Source: Camillea tinctor (taxonomy: Eukaryota > Ascomycota > Sordariomycetes > Xylariales > Xylariaceae). Taken from it: DNA of 64,000 nucleotides. This document shows positions 60,318 to 64,000 of this stretch, piece after piece (position 1 is the stretch's first letter; each line of letters begins with the position of its first letter). Under the pieces are notes generated by a model. It was not told the DNA's origin, searched no databases, and was given only the letters and a program-made list of their open reading frames with translations. A program made the translations under genes and the position numbers. The stretch covers positions 372,001-436,000 of the forward strand of contig MU394071.1 of the NCBI GenBank assembly GCA_022578605.1, in the 5' to 3' direction.

Positions 60318-61635
60318 ATGAATTTCTTCCAATCTTCACCCAAGCCCACGAACCCTATGGGGTATCACCGGGTCCTCTCTCCTAATGCAGCGGTAAAGGT
60401 CTCCCCAATATGTCTCGGAGGGATTAGTATTGGCGATAGCTGGAGTGAATATACTGGCAAAAACGAAGACCCTTTCAAGCTACTAGATGCGTTCTACGAA
60501 ATCGGAGGCAATTTTATTGACACGGCTAATGTTTATAACAACGAAGACTCGGAGAAGCTGATCGGTGAATGGATGGAGAAACGTGGTGTGAGAGATCAGA
60601 TGGTCATTGCTACTAAGTATAGCGCGCATTACCGCACTTACAACAGGAGCAACGAGCCTTTGCAGAGTAACTTTATAGGTAACTCGATCAAGAGCATGTA
60701 TGTATCGGTGCGGCATAGTTTGAAGAAACTGAGGACCGACTATATTGACATCCTGTATGTGCACTGGTGGGATTTTACAACGTCGGTTGAAGAGGTCATG
60801 AGAGGCTTGCATGCCCTGGTACAAGCAAGAGAGGTGCTGTACTTGGGGATTTCCAATACACCAGCATGGGTAGTTGTCAAGGCCAATGCTTGTGAGTTTC
60901 CCACCTTGTTTAGTCATACTAGGGTCTAATTTCAGCTCATAGATGCCCGAGAGCACGGCCTCACTCCATTCTCGGTCTATCAAGGAAAATGGAATGCTTC
61001 CTATCGTGATATGGAAGGTGAGGTCATCCCAATGTGCGAGGATCAAGGCCTGGCTATAGTTCCTTGGTCTGCGCTGGGAAGCGGTCAGCTGCTGTCCGCT
61101 GAGCAACGACGTGAAAGGGAAAACAACCCAGATGCTCCCCGAAAACCTCCAAACGAGCTGGCCATTGCTGTTTCTCGGGCCCTGGAAAAGATTGCAAATG
61201 AGAAGAACACAACAACCCAGGCTATTGTAAGTGAATGACAAATTCACGAAGGTGGCAGTAAAATATAATATTGACTCGATTAGGCCTTAGCTTATTTGTT
61301 CCATCAATCAACCTACGTGTTCCCCATTGTGGGAGTCAATACGGTGGCTCACGTACTGGCTATGTCCGACGCCCTGCGGGTGAAGCTTTCTAAGGAGGAT
61401 ATCGATGCCATCCACGAGGCATCACCTTACGACCCCGGGTTTCCGACAAAGTTCTTCTATTCGTATTTTTGGCCTCGAAAGTACGATCTTTCTTTGACGG
61501 CAGCGGATCATCAACAGATCCAACTGGCATCTTGGATTGATGTGCCACCGAAACCATTGGTATGTACTCGACCGATGCCTGAACGACGAACCAGCTGACT
61601 TTCATCTGTAGCCCTATCAGCCGAGAACGGACTGA
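60318..61635 (+). CDS. Aldo/keto reductase, norsolorinic acid reductase/aryl-alcohol dehydrogenase-like
   Basis: Four exons: 60318-60891, 60943-61226, 61284-61559 and 61612-61635, totalling 385 aa with matching phases. The start is MNFFQSSPKPTNPMGYHRVL. The TIM barrel shows the AKR catalytic tetrad: Asp and Tyr in NFIDTANVYNNEDSEKLIGE, Lys in QMVIATKYS and His in ILYVHWWDF. LYLGISNTPAWVV, LTPFSVYQGKWNASYRD and IVPWSALGSGQLLS are typical of the AKR9/NorA-like group. It reduces aldehydes or ketones with NADPH; the substrate is unknown. The last exon (PYQPRTD-stop) is only 24 nt. It lies beside a broken NmrA-like reductase and a bZIP-like regulator. Confidence 0.9.
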
Positions 61636-62283
61636 TGAAGAGTCGACTCGTATGCAATTATGAGGTATGATGATACTGTCAAGATAGTAGTCATTGGAGT
61701 AGATAGCTTTTATGAAGAAGACGAGAGTATTATGCGATTCTTATTGATAAGCATAAACCAATCTTTAAACTTTGATTTTCCTCCTGTTATCTCAATGATC
61801 GTGTGTTTTTTCGTGGTTAGGACGTAGCCTCATCTGATAGATGACGGCACTATTAGAATAAGAGAGCATGTCCGATAAGCTAAGCGTAAAGAACTTGAAC
61901 AGAACTATACCTAATTCCTAAGTCAGGTATAGTCCCCTATATTCGTACATGTAGGATCCATGTCGGCATTTTTTGTCGGCTCTAGCTAATTGGTTGGGTG
62001 AGAGACACTTCAGGAATAGCGCGTAAGCAGGTTGCAGGAATGGGTGGATCGATATGGGTCAACAGGGGTCTGGTCTGCAGGCAAGATAAGGTTATTATCA
62101 TGCAAGCCGATGCAAGCAGGGCCCACCCCGGTCACTCTGAGCGTTGGGGAATCCTAGCCAGCCTAGCGCACCGAAGCATATTAAACGTAAGCAGCTTGCA
62201 TCGAGACATCTTACACTTACACTTACACCATACTATACCATACCACAGCATATCATGCATACCCTATCACAACAATACCTCAT
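61636..62283. other. Intergenic region
   Basis: No gene is seen. TACACTTACACTTACACC and CATACCACAGCATA-like simple repeats lie just upstream of the bZIP gene (62210-62275). Confidence 0.5.
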
Positions 62284-63325
62284 ATGAAAATGGAACCGAA
62301 TTCCAGCGCCTGCTTGAGCCATGGACAGCCCGAGCCCGATACCGAGCAGCGTCCACCTATCATTATGCAGCAGATGTCACATCAACTCGATATATGGACA
62401 AGCAGCGAGGACTGGGCTGGCGTGACAAGCACAGATGAGAGGAGGAGGCTGCAGAACCGTCTCAATCAGCGAGCATATCGTCAGTCACATGTCATCCCCT
62501 AGCACCCCTTTTAACTGAGTCCACTCTTGCCTGACATGAGGATCGAACCATTCAGGGAGACGCAAGCTGCTGCTCAAGAGCACGACGACAACGGTAGTAT
62601 CGCACAAAGCGACATCAAAAGTCACTGGCTCCTTACGCGGACCACCAACCACCATGCAGCCTCAGCCACAGCAACAGCAGCAGCACCACCAGCAGCAACA
62701 ACAGCAACAGAAACAGCAAAAGCTCGACGAGGTCGCTACAAAATTGAATATAATCCAACAGCTCTCGGAGCAGGCCTATGCTAGATACTTAGCTCACGAC
62801 CTGCGCCCCGAAAACCTCGTGAGGTTGGTGCAGGTCAATATCTTCCATGCTTTACAAGGCAATGCCGACGTACTAAGGCTGTCGACTTCGTGGTTGCTGT
62901 GTGATTCCATTTCGCCCTTCGGCCAGTACGGGCCGTCTCCCGCCACCATCAAGACACATCCACACACCTGTCCCGAGAACCTCCGCCCCACCGCACTCCA
63001 GCTCTCGGTGTCGCATCATCCCTGGATCGACTTGCTCCCGTGGCCGGAGCTCAGAAATAATCTCCTCCTCCTGACCCGGGACGAGCTCATCGACGAAGAT
63101 GATCTGTGCCACGACGTTGTCGAGTTCGACTCATCCGTAAGTTGCTCTGATATGGCCGGTTTCATCATCTGGGGCGAGCCGTGGGATCCTCGTGGCTGGG
63201 AGGCTAGCGCGGCATTCCTCCGAAAATGGGCCTGGACACTACATGGCTGTACGAGTATTTTGGAGGCAACTAATCACTGGCGTGAAAAGAGAGGCGAGAG
63301 GAAGTTGAAGCTGCCAACTCAATAA
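62284..63325 (+). CDS. bZIP-type regulator with DUF3425-like C-terminal domain, 321 aa
   Basis: Exon 1 (62284-62479) and exon 2 (62556-63325) join in phase 1 across a 76-nt intron (GTCAGT donor, TTCAG acceptor). The basic motif RRRLQNRLNQRAYR (residues about 52-65) is cut by the intron and continues RRKLLLK. It is followed by a Ser/Thr-rich linker and a Gln/His run (QPQPQQQQQHHQQQ), with no clear leucine zipper. The C-terminal half matches the DUF3425 pattern: SPFGQYGPSP, PTALQLSVSHHPWIDLLPWP, LRNNLLLLTRDELIDEDDLC, FIIWGEPWDPRGWEAS and LRKWAWTLHGC. Such proteins are fungal-specific, probably DNA-binding, and often sit near metabolic clusters. The regulator function is inferred. Confidence 0.85.
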
Positions 63326-64000
63326 AGCAACAACAAATGGGGTATGAACCATGAAAATGCATGATAGATGACTAATATACCGTGGAATGGTTCTATATTG
63401 TAAGAATAATGGCCGAGAGCCGTCCCTATGGGTGGCTTTCACTATAGGTGTATTACTGATACCGCCTCTGTCACGTATATGCCAAAAATTGATATCATAC
63501 AAAATGACACTAGCTATACGAATTTAGTAAAAACCAATGCTGGATTTCGGAAGAGTTCTCGGTCACCGCCAGGGTGAGAAGAACCTCAATGTCACTTCAA
63601 GTTGGCAAAAATAAAAGAATAACGTGAGTGTATATACTAAGTGCCATGTGATCGATACCCCTGATTGCGGCTTAGAACAGTCTTTATTAACATTGTGAAC
63701 AGCCTCGGGTTACTTGGCACGTAAGCAGCCTGCATTAGCGGGAGTATACTCGTCACCGGGAGGAACAGAGCCAAGAGCTTGAACACTGGCATCTGCCGGG
63801 ATCGATCATCTGAATATCTGTGGGCTGTGCTCCGGGCCTGCTCCGGACCTGGTAGAGCACAGTCTTGCCTGTTGGCTGGTTTGGCAGGTATACGCGTTCT
63901 TATCCATTTGACAAGATATTGAAGCCTGATGAGTTGCTATAGAGTTACAAGTTACCAATATAGTGTAGCTATCGGAACATCTACGGCTCCTTGGCGAAAA
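63326..64000. other. Intergenic tail of the window
   Basis: No gene is recognised up to the window end. The minus-strand frame at 63239-63502 overlaps the end of the bZIP gene and lacks family character. Confidence 0.45.

Overview
The window is nuclear DNA from a filamentous ascomycete (Pezizomycotina, most likely a Sordariomycete). The genes are monocistronic, lie on both strands, and carry short introns (about 45-300 nt) with GTAAGT-like donors. Several protein layouts are typical of filamentous fungi: a Clr5-ankyrin protein, a bZIP protein with a DUF3425-type tail, and an EF-hand external NADH dehydrogenase. No bacterial-style operon, rRNA, CRISPR array or confidently recognised tRNA was seen. 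All gene models were spliced by eye, and joins were accepted when phases matched and the protein resembled its family.

Layout. 0-6.7 kb: a GID8-like E3-ligase subunit, a small unknown protein, a ten-exon uridine kinase with a UPRT-like domain, a possible tiny gene, and a protein with a compact conserved C-terminal domain. 8.3-13.3 kb: the sulfite reductase beta subunit (MET5 type). 15.8-23.8 kb: ribose-5-phosphate isomerase, a Rab6/Ypt6 GTPase with a GC-AG intron, a Nop53-like 60S assembly factor and an NDE1-type NADH dehydrogenase. 24-32.7 kb: a sparse region with a ruined assembly gap, two small unknown genes and a secreted FAD-linked oxidoreductase whose exons do not join in frame. 32.7-38.2 kb: a Tti2-family protein convergent with a FIG4-type phosphoinositide phosphatase. 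38.2-42.2 kb: apparently empty. 42.2-44.1 kb: a His-rich small protein and EMC4, separated by a second ruined gap. 44.7-45.3 kb: a long imperfect inverted repeat (MITE-like). 45.5-49.4 kb: a large Clr5-ankyrin protein. 50.5-55 kb: a small membrane protein and the AP-1 beta subunit. 57.2-63.3 kb: an accessory block with a GRE2-like ketoreductase, a broken NmrA-like reductase, an aldo/keto reductase and a bZIP/DUF3425-type regulator.

Most of the window is housekeeping: sulfur assimilation, the pentose phosphate pathway, membrane traffic, ribosome assembly, respiration and ER membrane protein insertion. The unusual material is the inverted-repeat element with a small palindrome present in only one arm, the dispersed TACCTAGGTA palindrome, the reductase/bZIP block with a decayed member, several very short exons, and two assembly gaps flanked by G/C homopolymers and degraded copies of neighbouring sequence. 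No clearly new multi-gene system was found. The best candidates for something undescribed are the inverted repeat with its palindromic insertion and the small uncharacterised proteins.
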